Assembly (NCBI GenBank): GCA_030834905.1
Contig: JAUQWZ010000024.1
Span: forward strand, 62,001 to 126,000
DNA: 64,000 nucleotides
Reading direction: 5' to 3'
Origin: Aggregatilineales bacterium
Lineage (GTDB): Bacteria > Chloroflexota > Anaerolineae > Aggregatilineales > Phototrophicaceae
Shown: piece after piece, positions 44,618 to 55,778 of the stretch
Layout of the letters: every line of letters starts with the position of its first letter
How positions within the stretch are numbered: the stretch's first letter is position 1
Position numbers and translations under genes: made by a program
Notes under the pieces: model-generated
The model's database searches: none
What the model saw: the letters and a program-made list of their open reading frames with translations, nothing else
What the model was told of the DNA's origin: nothing

Positions 44618-45913
44618 TTACTCGGAGTAATTGGCGCCGAAGACTTCGGTCAGCAGGGTGGGGAGCTGTGCCCGGCGCGGCACCAGCACGCTGGCTCCTT
44701 CGGTGGTCACCCAGGGCACGATGTAACTGCTGTCGATAACGCCGGTACGGATGTTTTCCTGCGAGATGTCCTTGAGATACAGCGCCAGTTGGATAATCTG
44801 GTCAACCTGGAGATCGGTATAGAGGTTGTCATCCAGCGATGACAGCAGCGTGGGCGACTGTAGAATCAACTGCGGCAGCAGGTTGCTGTCGAGGACATGA
44901 TCGCGCAGGGCGTAAATCACCATCTGCTGGCGGCGCGCGCGTTCGAAGTCGTTATCGCCGTGGCGGGTGCGGGCGAATTTGAGCGCGGTCAGACCGTCCA
45001 TGTGCTGCATTCCTGCCCGCAGGATAAGGGGATCGTACCCGTAATTCATATCGGGATATTCGTAGTCCGCGATATCGTAGGGTACGTCGATATCCAGACC
45101 GCCGAGGATGTCCACGATTTCGACCACCGCCTGAAAGTCCATGACGATGTAGTTATGAACGCGCATCCCCAGGTTGTACTGTACGGTTTGCATCGCCAGC
45201 CGGGGACCGTAATTCACCTGGTCAAGCTCGCCGAGCACCATGGCGCTGTTCACCCGCTGTGGCACGCTGTAGCCGGGGACGTCAAAATACAGATCGCGCG
45301 GGATGCTGAGAATGCCCATCTCACCGCTATCAGGATTCAGGCTGATAAGCATCATTGTATCGGTGCGGTATGCCAGCCCTCGTTCGCCCGGACGGCGATC
45401 CAGCCCCATCACCAGCACCGTAAAGCGCGACGATCCGTTCCACGCCTGTAGGGTGATGCTCCGTCCGTCATCGAGCGTCACCTGTCCGCCAATCGGAAGC
45501 TCGCCATTGGAGCCGATGAAATTGGCGCGGGCGTCCACTGGCGTTGGCAGCCCTGCCGCCGCCGTCGGCAGCACGCTGACGCCGTTCTGGGCGGTGCGAA
45601 GCAGCAGCGTTACACTCATGCTGAGGATGATGACGACGCCGAGCAGCGCCACCGCGATAACGACCCATGCCCACTCGCTGCCGCTGGCGTGTCGTGAGCG
45701 CCCGCGGCGGCGGCGGACACGCTCGCGCGCCGCCGACTCGCGTAGCAATGATGGCGGCGGCGGGGGGACTGCTGTCGTGGATTCGGCGTAATAGGTAGGG
45801 ACGGCTGGCGTATGGGTTTGAGTTGGCTCGACGCGCGGCAAACTGCCATTGGCTGTAGGCGCGGAATGGCGATCCCAGCGGGGTTGACTAGGTATAGTGT
45901 TCTGGTTTTCCAT
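44618..45913 (-). CDS. LytR-CpsA-Psr (LCP) family protein, long form
   Basis: 431 aa. The N-terminal 90 residues are a cytoplasmic tail rich in Pro, Ser and Thr and then Arg (VRRRRGRSRHAS); one transmembrane helix follows at about 78-105 (WAWVVIAVALLGVVII). The extracytoplasmic LCP domain contains TVLVMGLDRRPGERGLAYRT, MLISLNPDSGEMGILSIPRD, VPGYSVPQRVNSAMVLGE and LKFARTRHGDNDFERARRQQ. Same family as the 8402 gene but with a longer tail. Probably attaches glycopolymers outside the membrane. Divergent from the lipoate-ligase-like gene. Confidence 0.9.
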   Translation of the reverse strand: MENQNTIPSQPRWDRHSAPTANGSLPRVEPTQTHTPAVPTYYAESTTAVPPPPPSLLRESAARERVRRRRGRSRHASGSEWAWVVIAVALLGVVIILSMSVTLLLRTAQNGVSVLPTAAAGLPTPVDARANFIGSNGELPIGGQVTLDDGRSITLQAWNGSSRFTVLVMGLDRRPGERGLAYRTDTMMLISLNPDSGEMGILSIPRDLYFDVPGYSVPQRVNSAMVLGELDQVNYGPRLAMQTVQYNLGMRVHNYIVMDFQAVVEIVDILGGLDIDVPYDIADYEYPDMNYGYDPLILRAGMQHMDGLTALKFARTRHGDNDFERARRQQMVIYALRDHVLDSNLLPQLILQSPTLLSSLDDNLYTDLQVDQIIQLALYLKDISQENIRTGVIDSSYIVPWVTTEGASVLVPRRAQLPTLLTEVFGANYSE

Positions 45914-45976
45914 CGAATCGCCCGGTGCGATAATACACTCTCCTTACCTGAAATGTAGTATAGGCGTGGTCAGAAT

Positions 45977-46837
45977 ATGCGTCAATGGCGCTTGATCTAC
46001 GATAGCCCGATGACTGGCGCGGCGAATATGGCGGTTGATGAAGCCATCCTCAACGCGGTATCGCAGGGGCGCAGCGCGCCAACGCTGCGGCTGTATGGCT
46101 GGCAGCCGCCGTGTCTATCGTTGGGGTATGGGCAGCGGGCAGATGAGGTCGATCACCAGCGGCTGGCTGCTCTCGGTTGGGCGATAGTTCGCCGCCCAAC
46201 CGGCGGCAGGGCGATCCTGCATACTGACGAACTGACCTACAGCGTGTCCCTGCCGGTCGATCATCCGCTGGCAGCGCGCGGCGTTATCGAAAGCTACCGT
46301 CAGATCAGCGCGGCGCTGCTGGTTGCGCTGCGCGCGCTGGGCGCGGACTCCAGCGCCGAGCCGCACCCGTCCAGCCCGGACGCGGGCGCGGTGTGCTTCG
46401 AAGAACCATCCCACTACGAGATCACGGTGAAGGGCAGGAAGCTGGTCGGCAGCGCTCAGGTGCGGCGGAAAGACGGTATCCTACAGCATGGCACGCTGCC
46501 GCTGTATGGCGATCTGGCGCGGATCTGCGACGTGCTGCGCTACGAAAGCGACGCAGCCCGCGCTCAGGCGAAGGTTCAGGTTCGGCGTCGCGCGGTTACG
46601 CTGGACGAGGCGCTGCCCCCTCGCCAGCCCTCACCCCCGACCCCTCTCCCTCAGAGAGAGGGGAGCATGGATTTTCCGACCTTGTGGAAAGATGCCGTCG
46701 ATGCGGTGGCGCGAGGCTTCGAGTCTGCTTTCGGGCTGTCGTTTGAACACAGCGCCGTGACCGATGCCGAACGCGAGGACGCCGCCGCGCTGGAACGAAC
46801 GAAGTACGGCAGCGAGGCGTGGACGCTGCGGCGCTGA
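45977..46837 (+). CDS. Lipoate--protein ligase family protein (LplA/LipM-like)
   Basis: 286 aa. The biotin/lipoate A/B ligase fold shows RLYGWQPPCLSLGYGQ, RRPTGGRAILH and the catalytic-type Lys in VKGRKLVGSAQVRR. Relatives attach lipoate or transfer octanoyl groups (LipM) in lipoyl synthesis. A repeat of family C (46628-46665) is read in frame as PPRQPSPPTPLPQREGS between the core and the last helix, so the gene tolerates a non-conserved insertion. The C-terminal tail (LERTKYGSEAWTLRR) is as expected, which argues that the frame is intact. Confidence 0.88.
   Translation: MRQWRLIYDSPMTGAANMAVDEAILNAVSQGRSAPTLRLYGWQPPCLSLGYGQRADEVDHQRLAALGWAIVRRPTGGRAILHTDELTYSVSLPVDHPLAARGVIESYRQISAALLVALRALGADSSAEPHPSSPDAGAVCFEEPSHYEITVKGRKLVGSAQVRRKDGILQHGTLPLYGDLARICDVLRYESDAARAQAKVQVRRRAVTLDEALPPRQPSPPTPLPQREGSMDFPTLWKDAVDAVARGFESAFGLSFEHSAVTDAEREDAAALERTKYGSEAWTLRR
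46628..46665. repeat. Family C hairpin repeat inside the ligase-like gene
   Basis: CCCTCACCCCCGACCCCTCT then CCCTCAGAGAGAGGGGAG: an inverted C-rich/G-rich hairpin, close to the intergenic copy at 19493-19538, here in frame within a coding gene. Confidence 0.7.
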
Positions 46838-46908
46838 CCGGTTGACATCCGGCTCAATCGTGCTTATGCTAGGCGAAAGTTAATAAATGGTTATAAAAGG
46901 TTCTGGAA

Positions 46909-47829
46909 ATGACACAGCAGCGCCAGCTTCCGCTGTTTGTCCCGGCAACTGAAGCCGACCTCAATGTCCACACCCGGTTTCGCGACAGCGTCAGCCTGTT
47001 CCAGGCATACCTGCTCAAAGAGGGAAAGTCCAGTCACACCGTCAACGCTTTCACGTCTGACCTGCACCTGATCGCAGAGTGGGGCGACGGCGACCGGGCG
47101 CTGGGCAGCTTCACGACTACCGAGCTAAACCGCTTTCTCGAATGGCTGGAACACGGGCGCGGCATCCCATGCAGCCGCAAGTCGTATGCCCGGCGCGTGA
47201 CTACGCTCAAGGTGTTCTTTAAGTGGCTGCACCGGATTGGCGCTGTCCCTCACGACCCTGCCAACGCGGTGCTTCAGCGCTCCGGTCCCGCGCCGCTGGC
47301 GCAGATTCTGACGCCGGATCAGGTTGGCGATGTGCTGGCGTTTGGCAACCAGCTTCGGCGCGGCGAGAAACCGGACGCGCGACCGCTGTTCCTGTTCCGC
47401 CTCATTTACGAAACCGGCATCAAGAAGAGCGAGGCGATGCGGCTGACGCAGAAGGACATCGAGCGCCTCGATCCGCCGGTGCTGCTGGTTCGGCAGAAGG
47501 CGAAGGACATCTATAAAGAACGCCGTATTTCGCTTGAGCCGTCGCTGGTGTCGCTGCTGGATGAATACCTGGCGCAGTACCGCCCGCGCGAGGTCATCTT
47601 CAACTGTACGGCGCGCAATCTGGAATACATCCTCGAAGACCTCGCTACCGGCGCGGGTATCCCGTATAAGATTTCATTCGAGATGCTGCGCTGGATGTCG
47701 GCAGTCTCCGATTACGCGGCGGGCGTCGATCCCGACATCATCCGCGAAAAGCTCGGCTTGAGCCGCATAAGCTGGGTCGAGACGCTGAGCAAAGTGAGGC
47801 GGCTGGCAGGCGAAAAGGGCGCGGAGTGA
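46909..47829 (+). CDS. Tyrosine recombinase-fold protein lacking catalytic residues
   Basis: 306 aa. The SAM-like core-binding domain (about 22-110, FQAYLLKEGKSSHTVNAFTS) and the C-terminal integrase-type domain are both present. Compared with XerC/XerD, the first catalytic Arg position is Lys172 (YETGIKKSEAMRL instead of TGLRxSE). The box II His is Glu258 with only the Arg kept (EMLRW, Arg261). The tyrosine position near 293 is Leu within SRISWVETLSKVRR. Lys positions around QKAKDIYKERRIS remain. The protein is therefore predicted not to cleave DNA, though DNA binding looks possible. Confidence 0.85.
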   Translation: MTQQRQLPLFVPATEADLNVHTRFRDSVSLFQAYLLKEGKSSHTVNAFTSDLHLIAEWGDGDRALGSFTTTELNRFLEWLEHGRGIPCSRKSYARRVTTLKVFFKWLHRIGAVPHDPANAVLQRSGPAPLAQILTPDQVGDVLAFGNQLRRGEKPDARPLFLFRLIYETGIKKSEAMRLTQKDIERLDPPVLLVRQKAKDIYKERRISLEPSLVSLLDEYLAQYRPREVIFNCTARNLEYILEDLATGAGIPYKISFEMLRWMSAVSDYAAGVDPDIIREKLGLSRISWVETLSKVRRLAGEKGAE

Positions 47830-47908
47830 AAAGTGCAAAGTAGAAAGTTGAAAGTATAAAGTAAGGAAAAGTCATTTTCACTTTCGACTTTCAACTTTCT
47901 ACTTTTGA
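47830..47908. repeat. Inverted GAAAGTN heptad repeat
   Basis: AAAAGTGCAAAGTAGAAAGT-type heptads on the left and TTTCAACTTTCTACTTTTG on the right fold into a hairpin in the gap between convergent genes. Confidence 0.75.
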
Positions 47909-49096
47909 CTAATATATCCTCAGCAGAAGCCCCTTCAGGTATGCGCCTTCAGGGAAGGTGAGCGCAACCGGATGGTCTTCAGAGGGACCGAGATGGCGCA
48001 GAATTTGCGCCTGCCGTCCGCTGTCCGCCAGCGCCCCGAAGACGATCTTCTGGAACAGGTCGGCGCTGACCGCGCCTGAACACGAGAACGTCATCAGATA
48101 GCCGCCGGGCTTGATGAGCTTGAAACTGTTGAGGTTGAGGTCTTTGTAGCCGCGCGCGGCGCGTTCGATCTGCTGGGCGTTGTGGGCGAACTTGGGCGGA
48201 TCGCAGACGACGACATCAAAGCGCTCGTGCTCGTGGGCGGCGTCGCGCAGGTATTCAAACACGTCGGCTTGCAGGAACTCGGCGCGTTCCTCATCGAAGC
48301 CGTTAAGCTGAAGATTCGCCTCGCCCAACATCAGCGCCTCGCGCGAAGCATCGACGCTGGTGACGCGCGCGGCGTTTTCCCGCAGGGCATGAAGCCCGAA
48401 AGCGCCGGTATAGCTGAACAGGTTGAGGACGCGCTGCCTCTCGCCTTCAGCGGCGATCAGCCTGCCAAGCAGACGGCGGTTGTCGCGCTGATCGAGGTAG
48501 AAGCCGGTCTTGTGACCTTTATAGAGATCGGCTTGCAGGCGGATAGTATTCTCGGAGAAAGCTATCAGTTCCGGCGGCGCGTCGCCTACCAGCACGCCGG
48601 TCACGGGCTTGAGTCCCTCTTTGCCGCGCACATCCACGTCGCTGCGCTCGTAAATCCCCTTCACGCCGAGCACTTCGGCGAGCAGCCGGGCGAGCATCTG
48701 CTTGCGCTGGTCAATGCCCAGGGTTAACGTCTGCAACACGGCGTAGTCGGCGTATACATCCACCACCAAGCCGGGCAGCCAGTCGTTCTCGGCGTTGATC
48801 AAGCGGCAGGCGGCGTCGGGCTGCGGGCTGCGGGCATCTACGGCGCGCTGAATCATCCGTCGCCACCAGCCGTCGCTAATCTCCTCGTCCTGCCACGTCA
48901 GGATGCGCACCTGAATTTGCGATTTGGGATTCCAGTAGCCCCGCGCAAGGAATTTGCCACTCTTTCCCACCACATCCACAATGTCGCCGGGGGCGGGATT
49001 GCCCTGCACCGCATCTATCGCGCCCGAAAAAATCCAGGGGTGCTGGTTGATGATCGGCTTCTCGCGGTTGGGTTTGATGATGATTCTGGCTGACAT
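47909..49096 (-). CDS. rlmI: Class I SAM-dependent rRNA methyltransferase, RlmI-like
   Basis: 395 aa. An N-terminal PUA domain (PIINQHPWIFSGAI, GDIVDVVGKSGKFLARGYWN) is followed by an RlmI/Trm4-type methyltransferase: VLNLFSYTGAFGLHALRENA for SAM binding, VVCDPPKFAHNAQQIERAAR and LMTFSCSGAVSADLF. E. coli RlmI makes 5-methylcytosine in 23S rRNA, with a catalytic Cys in the SCS motif; here it is the Cys in TFSCSG. The target position is inferred from family only. It follows ligA on the minus strand after a repeat-rich gap. Confidence 0.9.
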   Translation of the reverse strand: MSARIIIKPNREKPIINQHPWIFSGAIDAVQGNPAPGDIVDVVGKSGKFLARGYWNPKSQIQVRILTWQDEEISDGWWRRMIQRAVDARSPQPDAACRLINAENDWLPGLVVDVYADYAVLQTLTLGIDQRKQMLARLLAEVLGVKGIYERSDVDVRGKEGLKPVTGVLVGDAPPELIAFSENTIRLQADLYKGHKTGFYLDQRDNRRLLGRLIAAEGERQRVLNLFSYTGAFGLHALRENAARVTSVDASREALMLGEANLQLNGFDEERAEFLQADVFEYLRDAAHEHERFDVVVCDPPKFAHNAQQIERAARGYKDLNLNSFKLIKPGGYLMTFSCSGAVSADLFQKIVFGALADSGRQAQILRHLGPSEDHPVALTFPEGAYLKGLLLRIY

Positions 49097-49114
49097 GGAA
49101 CCTCAAGAGAGAAT

Positions 49115-49178
49115 GTACTGAGTACTGAGTACTGAGGGAAAAAGTTGAAAGTGACAAGTTCAAAGTTGAAAGTGAAAA
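49115..49178. repeat. Heptad repeat upstream of rlmI
   Basis: GTACTGAGTACTGAGTACTGAGG followed by AAAGTTGAAAGTGACAAGTT-type heptads. Confidence 0.7.
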
Positions 49179-49203
49179 GATGAGGAGATATTACACGGAT
49201 TTG

Positions 49204-49344
49204 GTGGGAAAGGGTAGGTGAGGAATTAAGGACGTAGGGGCGACTCGATGAGTCGCGCCGGGCGGGCGAAGAAGTTGTGGGAAAGGGTAGGTGAGGAATT
49301 AAGGACGTAGGGGCGACTCGGTGAGTCGCGCCGGGCGGGCGAAG
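49204..49344. repeat. 68-bp tandem duplication ending in a palindrome
   Basis: The 68-bp segment 49204-49271 recurs at 49277-49344 with one difference (GATGAG versus GGTGAG). Each copy contains GTAGGGGCGACTC...GAGTCGCG, related to repeat family B. The second is followed by GGGCGAAGC-ATC-GCTTCGCCCC (49337-49358). Confidence 0.85.
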
Positions 49345-49382
49345 CATCGCTTCGCCCCTACGTTCGGGATCGATTTTGTGGA

Positions 49383-51413
<2,031 letters not shown>

Positions 51414-51577
51414 TCACTCCAGCCCCAGTACCCCGATCAGGCAGCCGGGAAGTGGAGTTTTGTGTGCAGAGGTCAAGGATACAGTTTCAGAATACGGCGC
51501 GCCTCGGTTCAACATCAGACTGCACCGTGATTACTGTGTATGTTATAAGAACAGTTATTCTATTTGTCAAGCGGTCG

Positions 51578-52339
51578 CTACCCGCCCTGCACGTCCAGAT
51601 AGTCGGCGGCAGCCCAGCCAAAGCGCGAAGAATCGATAGGATCGCGAATCTGCCACCAGGTCAGCCCGTTTGCCTGCGTGGGACCATCCTCGACCACAAA
51701 CATCTCGGCGTTATCGGCGTTGAACATGATATTCTGATCCAAGCCCGCGCCCGCGCGCACGTTCAAGCCGCCCTGCGCGTTGACGGTGACGGTGCTGCCG
51801 ACGGTGATGGTCAGCGGGGTGGGCGAGAGGATAACGGGCGGCACAGTCGGTCCTTCGAGGGCGAAGATGGGAAGTTCACCCTGTGAGTTGGAGCCGGGCA
51901 GCAGCGGATTGGTTGGCGCGGCTTCGACAGTGGGTGAAGACGGCGTGTTCGAGGGTTCCGCCGTAATGATGATGATGCGCGGCGAGCCATCCGGCTGCGC
52001 TCCACCGCCAAGACCGATGACCAGCGCAATGATGCCAAAGGCGACCACAAACACCGTCACCAGCATCAGCAGCACCGACCAGGCAGGCAGATACAGCCCG
52101 CTGCGGTCGCGCGGTGTACCGCCACGCTTCAGCGCAACGGGCTTGCGGGGATCGTCCGACGGGCGCTGATCGCGCTTGCGTTTTTCGCGCCTGCGCGCTG
52201 TTTGCGGCTGCGCGGGAAGCTGCACATGGCTGCGACCGGGCGGCGGCGGCAGGTGCTTGGACGTATCGATCTGCTCCACCGGCTGGGTGCCGTCCAGATC
52301 GTGATCGGGTTCGGAGAAAAAACGCTTGTCATCGGGCAT
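51578..52339 (-). CDS. Membrane-anchored SH3b-domain protein
   Basis: 253 aa. The first 85 residues are cytoplasmic, highly charged and repetitive (RRREKRKRDQRPSDDPRKP). One transmembrane helix lies near 87-112 (WSVLLMLVTVFVVAFGIIAL). After a Pro/Ser/Thr-rich linker, a bacterial SH3-type domain ends the protein (TVNAQGGLNVRAGAGLDQN to FGWAAADYLDV), usual for binding cell-wall or peptide ligands. The gene is 3 nt after polX, so it shares its mRNA, an odd pairing of a cell-envelope protein with DNA repair. Confidence 0.82.
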   Translation of the reverse strand: MPDDKRFFSEPDHDLDGTQPVEQIDTSKHLPPPPGRSHVQLPAQPQTARRREKRKRDQRPSDDPRKPVALKRGGTPRDRSGLYLPAWSVLLMLVTVFVVAFGIIALVIGLGGGAQPDGSPRIIIITAEPSNTPSSPTVEAAPTNPLLPGSNSQGELPIFALEGPTVPPVILSPTPLTITVGSTVTVNAQGGLNVRAGAGLDQNIMFNADNAEMFVVEDGPTQANGLTWWQIRDPIDSSRFGWAAADYLDVQGG

Positions 52340-52342
52340 AGC

Positions 52343-54082
52343 TTACGGTCCTCGTTGTCTGCTCCAAGCGAGAAACTGCTCGACAGACCACGTATTGATT
52401 ACATTGTGTGGCTGTACCCAGCCGCGCCTTGCCGTCAGGATGCCATAACTCAGCAGATCGAGTTCGTCGATGCGATGCGCGTCAGTGTCAATCGCAATCG
52501 GGATGCCCAGTTCGACGGCGCGGCGGGCATACTGGGCTTCGAGATCGAGACGGCGCGGGTTGGCGTTGATTTCCAGCGCGATGCCGGTTTCACTGGCGGC
52601 GGCAAAGACCGCATCCATGTCGAGGTCTGCCGGGTCACGGTCGGGGATCAACTGCCCGCGCGGGTGCCCGATGAGATCGACATGCGGATTGCGGATGGCG
52701 TTGAGCAGCCGCGCCGTGACCTGCTCGCGCGGCTGGCGCAGCCCGACGTGCAGCGAGGCGATCACGAAATCCAACTGCGCCAGCACCTCGTCGGGGAAAT
52801 CGAGCGTGCCGTCGGCGCGGATCTCCATTTCGGTGCCGTGAAAGACGCGGAAATCGGGCGACATCTCGGCATCGACCTGGCGCACTTCCTCGCGCTGCGC
52901 CATCAGCCGTTCAACGGTCAGACCGTTGGCGATGGTCGCGCCGCGCGAATGATCGGTGATGACGATGTATTTATGCCCGCGCGCGCGGGCGGCTTCCGCC
53001 ATCTCGCGGATGGTGAACTTACCGTCGCTCCAGACGGTGTGCATGTGCAGATCGCTCTGGATGTCGTCACGGGTGATCAGAGTGGGGATGCGGTGCTGCT
53101 GCGCCAGCTCGATTTCGCCCCAGTCTTCGCGGATTTCAGGCGGAACCCACTGCATTCCCAGCAGTTCGTAGACCTTTTCTTCAGTGTCGCACAGGATTTC
53201 GCCGCTGCCATCCAGTTTGGTCAGGGCATGTTCGTTGAGTGTGTAGCCGCGCTGGCGAGCCAGCTCGCGGATGTGAATGTTGTGCGCCTGGCTGCCGCCG
53301 AAATAGACCAGGGCAGTTCCCCACCGTTCCGGTGGCACAACGACGAGATCGACCTGCAAGCCGTTGTGAAGCTCAACCGAGCTTTTCGTGGTGCCTTGTC
53401 CGAGCACGCGCGCGACTTCATCCATGCTGGCGAAGAACTTCATGACCGGTTCGGGATCATTGGTGGTGAGCACCAGATCGACATCACCAATAGTCGGGCG
53501 TCCCCGGCGCAGGCTTCCGGCGATGCTGCCTTTGCCCACGCCGGGCAGCGCCAGCAGTCGATCCAGAATCGACTGGGCGGCGGGCAGGGCGATTCCCAGC
53601 GGCGTGCGCGTGTTGGCGGCGCGGCGGCGTAGCGACTCGATGCCTTCGAGGATGCGCGCCTGCGTTTTCGCGCCCATGCCGCTGAGGCTGCTCAACTTGT
53701 CTTCACGGGCGGCGGCTTCAAGCTCATCAACCGAGGTGATGCCTGCTTCCTGCCAGAACTGCATCGCTTTTTTCGGTCCCACGCCGGTGATGCGCAGCAT
53801 ATCGAGGATGCCGGGCGGGATTTCGGCGGCAAGCTTTTCGTAAAATTCCAGCTTGCCGGTCGTTAGCAGTTCGGTGATTTTCTCTTCCATCACTTTGCCG
53901 ACAAACGGGATAGTGTTCAACTGCCCGTCGGCGTGAATGGCGTGCAGATCGCGCGGCAGATCGCGGATCGCTTCGGCGACGTTGCGATATGCCATGACCC
54001 GGTGAATGATCTCGCCTTTGATTTGCAGCATGTCGGACACATCTTCAAAAATCTGGGCGATTTCGCGGTTGGAGAGTGCCAT
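52343..54082 (-). CDS. polX: DNA polymerase X family protein with PHP domain
   Basis: 579 aa. An N-terminal helix-hairpin-helix region (RITGVGPKKAMQFWQEAGIT, GMGAKTQARILEG) is followed by the nucleotidyltransferase core (GSLRRGRPTIGDVDLVLTT with the two catalytic Asp and a third in LQVDLVVVPPERW), and a C-terminal PHP domain (DLHMHTVWSDGKFTIREM, VITDHS, EINANPRRLDL, DTDAHRID) that gives 3' exonuclease activity in related bacterial PolX. It acts in gap filling during base excision repair. Followed by an SH3 protein and ligA. Confidence 0.95.
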   Translation of the reverse strand: MALSNREIAQIFEDVSDMLQIKGEIIHRVMAYRNVAEAIRDLPRDLHAIHADGQLNTIPFVGKVMEEKITELLTTGKLEFYEKLAAEIPPGILDMLRITGVGPKKAMQFWQEAGITSVDELEAAAREDKLSSLSGMGAKTQARILEGIESLRRRAANTRTPLGIALPAAQSILDRLLALPGVGKGSIAGSLRRGRPTIGDVDLVLTTNDPEPVMKFFASMDEVARVLGQGTTKSSVELHNGLQVDLVVVPPERWGTALVYFGGSQAHNIHIRELARQRGYTLNEHALTKLDGSGEILCDTEEKVYELLGMQWVPPEIREDWGEIELAQQHRIPTLITRDDIQSDLHMHTVWSDGKFTIREMAEAARARGHKYIVITDHSRGATIANGLTVERLMAQREEVRQVDAEMSPDFRVFHGTEMEIRADGTLDFPDEVLAQLDFVIASLHVGLRQPREQVTARLLNAIRNPHVDLIGHPRGQLIPDRDPADLDMDAVFAAASETGIALEINANPRRLDLEAQYARRAVELGIPIAIDTDAHRIDELDLLSYGILTARRGWVQPHNVINTWSVEQFLAWSRQRGP

Positions 54083-54191
54083 CGAACCTCATGGATTGAG
54101 CCAACAATCGGACAGAGGACTGAGTGAAAAACTGATGCTACCAGTATAGCCGATGTGGAAATGGGATGAAAGTCAGGCGAGACGCGCGCCG

Positions 54192-54220
54192 ACTGCCGTA
54201 AATTATGTAAATTCGCCCGC
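54192..54220. repeat. 28-bp repeat, left copy (family E)
   Basis: CTGCCGTAAATTATGTAAATTCGCCCGC. The other copy (55779-55806) differs at one base (ACG for ATG). Both are in the same orientation and flank the next two genes. Confidence 0.7.
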
Positions 54221-54365
54221 ACCGCGAACTAAAGACGGCTTTTCGCGCTTCTCCTTGTGACTTGCGGTTTTGGCTGACAGATGCAGCGTGATGGTTGGAT
54301 TCGCGCATTATGAACATATGTGCTATTTTTGCCCTAATGTCGGCAGATGAAGAAGGAACTCGGTC

Positions 54366-54962
54366 ATGCGAAAAGTGATTGCACTCGAATTCATCACCCT
54401 GGATGGCGTCATACAAGCCGGAGGCGCTCCAGAGGAAGACACCAGTGGCGGCTTCACCTATGGCGGGTGGCAGGTTCCCTATTCTGACGATGTTATTGGA
54501 ACCATCATGAACAGGCAGATGACCCTGCCGTTTGACCTGTTGTTAGGTCGCAAAACCTTTGAAATCTGGGAACCGTACTGGCCCCGACATGCGGACATGT
54601 GGCACGGCGTTATGACAGCGACCAAGTACGTCGCCTCGAACACGCTGACTTCGAGCGAATGGCAGCCCACCGTCTTTTTAAGCGGTGATATTGCGGAAAA
54701 AGTCAGCCAACTCAAGCAGCAACCGGGACCGGATTTGCACGTTTACGGCAGCGCCAATCTCCTTCAGACACTGATGAAGCACGATCTGGTCGATGAGTTC
54801 TGGCTCAAGATCTATCCGCTTACGTTAGGCATTGGCAAACGATTATTTGCCGGGGGCACGATCCCGGCGGCGTTCAAGGTGACGGATAACCAGATCTCCC
54901 CAAACGGCATCATCATCGTGAATTACGAGCGCGCAGGCGCGGTTACCACCGGAAGTTTTTGA
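54366..54962 (+). CDS. Dihydrofolate reductase/RibD C-terminal family protein
   Basis: 198 aa. The fold is recognised by [20 protein letters not shown] at the start, [38 protein letters not shown] and the C-terminal [19 protein letters not shown]. This family includes many stand-alone proteins of unknown substrate besides true RibD and DHFR. It is flanked, with the next gene, by the repeats at 54192 and 55779. Confidence 0.87.
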   Translation: MRKVIALEFITLDGVIQAGGAPEEDTSGGFTYGGWQVPYSDDVIGTIMNRQMTLPFDLLLGRKTFEIWEPYWPRHADMWHGVMTATKYVASNTLTSSEWQPTVFLSGDIAEKVSQLKQQPGPDLHVYGSANLLQTLMKHDLVDEFWLKIYPLTLGIGKRLFAGGTIPAAFKVTDNQISPNGIIIVNYERAGAVTTGSF

Positions 54963-55078
54963 ATGCTCGTGCCGTATCGGGCATCGGAAGGAGCAGCCGA
55001 TGCCCGGCGGGGCGAACGGGCATTAAACGCTGACAAGCCATTTCATATATCACACGACTTTCGCTAAGGAGAGGACTC

Positions 55079-55744
55079 ATGAAATTCCTGCTTACTTCCG
55101 CTGGTGTCAAGAACCCCAGTATCCATAATGCACTGGTCGATCTGATGGGCAAACCACTTGCCGAGTGCAACGCCCTCTGCATCTCCACTGCCTCCTACGC
55201 GCTCCCCAACGGACCTTTCCTCGCATGGAGTTTCATCACTGGACAAGAATCCGAAACCCCCATGACCGAATTGGGTTGGAAGTCGGTGGGCGTGCTGGAA
55301 CTCACCGCGCTGCCCAGTATCGATAAAGAACGCTGGGTCTCCTGGGTACGGGAGACGGATGTGCTGCTGGTGAACGGCGGCGACACCCTGTATCTCGCCT
55401 ACTGGATGCGCCAGTCCGGGCTGGCGGATCTCCTGCCGTCACTGCCGGGGGTCTATGTTGGGCTGAGCGCCGGGAGCCTGGTGATATCGCCCAACATAGC
55501 ACAACGATTCGTCACCTGGAAATCACCTACAGGTGGCGATGAAACGCTGGGTCTGGTCAATTTTGAGATGTTTCCGCACCTGGAATATCCCACTTTTCCA
55601 GACTTTACGATGTCCCACGCGGAACAATGGGCAGCCGACCTGCGGGTGCCAGGCTACGCGATGGACGATGCGACCGCTATCAAATGGGTCGATGGAGCCG
55701 TCGAAGTCGTCTCCGAAGGCAAGTGGAGGCTGTTTACGCCCTAG
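55079..55744 (+). CDS. S51-family peptidase-like protein (dipeptidase E type)
   Basis: 221 aa, start with AAGGAGAGG upstream. The nucleophile elbow GLSAGSLVIS holds the Ser of the S51 catalytic triad (GxSAG), and WVRETDVLLVNGGDTLYLAY precedes it. The C-terminal HLEYPTFPDF fits the family's His-containing region. Bacterial PepE cleaves Asp-X dipeptides; related proteins also include cyanophycinase. Cytoplasmic, no signal peptide. Confidence 0.85.
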   Translation: MKFLLTSAGVKNPSIHNALVDLMGKPLAECNALCISTASYALPNGPFLAWSFITGQESETPMTELGWKSVGVLELTALPSIDKERWVSWVRETDVLLVNGGDTLYLAYWMRQSGLADLLPSLPGVYVGLSAGSLVISPNIAQRFVTWKSPTGGDETLGLVNFEMFPHLEYPTFPDFTMSHAEQWAADLRVPGYAMDDATAIKWVDGAVEVVSEGKWRLFTP

Positions 55745-55778
55745 CGGGTTTTAGGAAGTGGTTACTGCTAGGCGGCGG

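Noticed and set aside
49204..49344. Possible CRISPR array or attachment site in the tandem duplication
   Set aside because: Only two copies of 68 bp, adjacent, with 5 bp between them and no integrase or cas gene.
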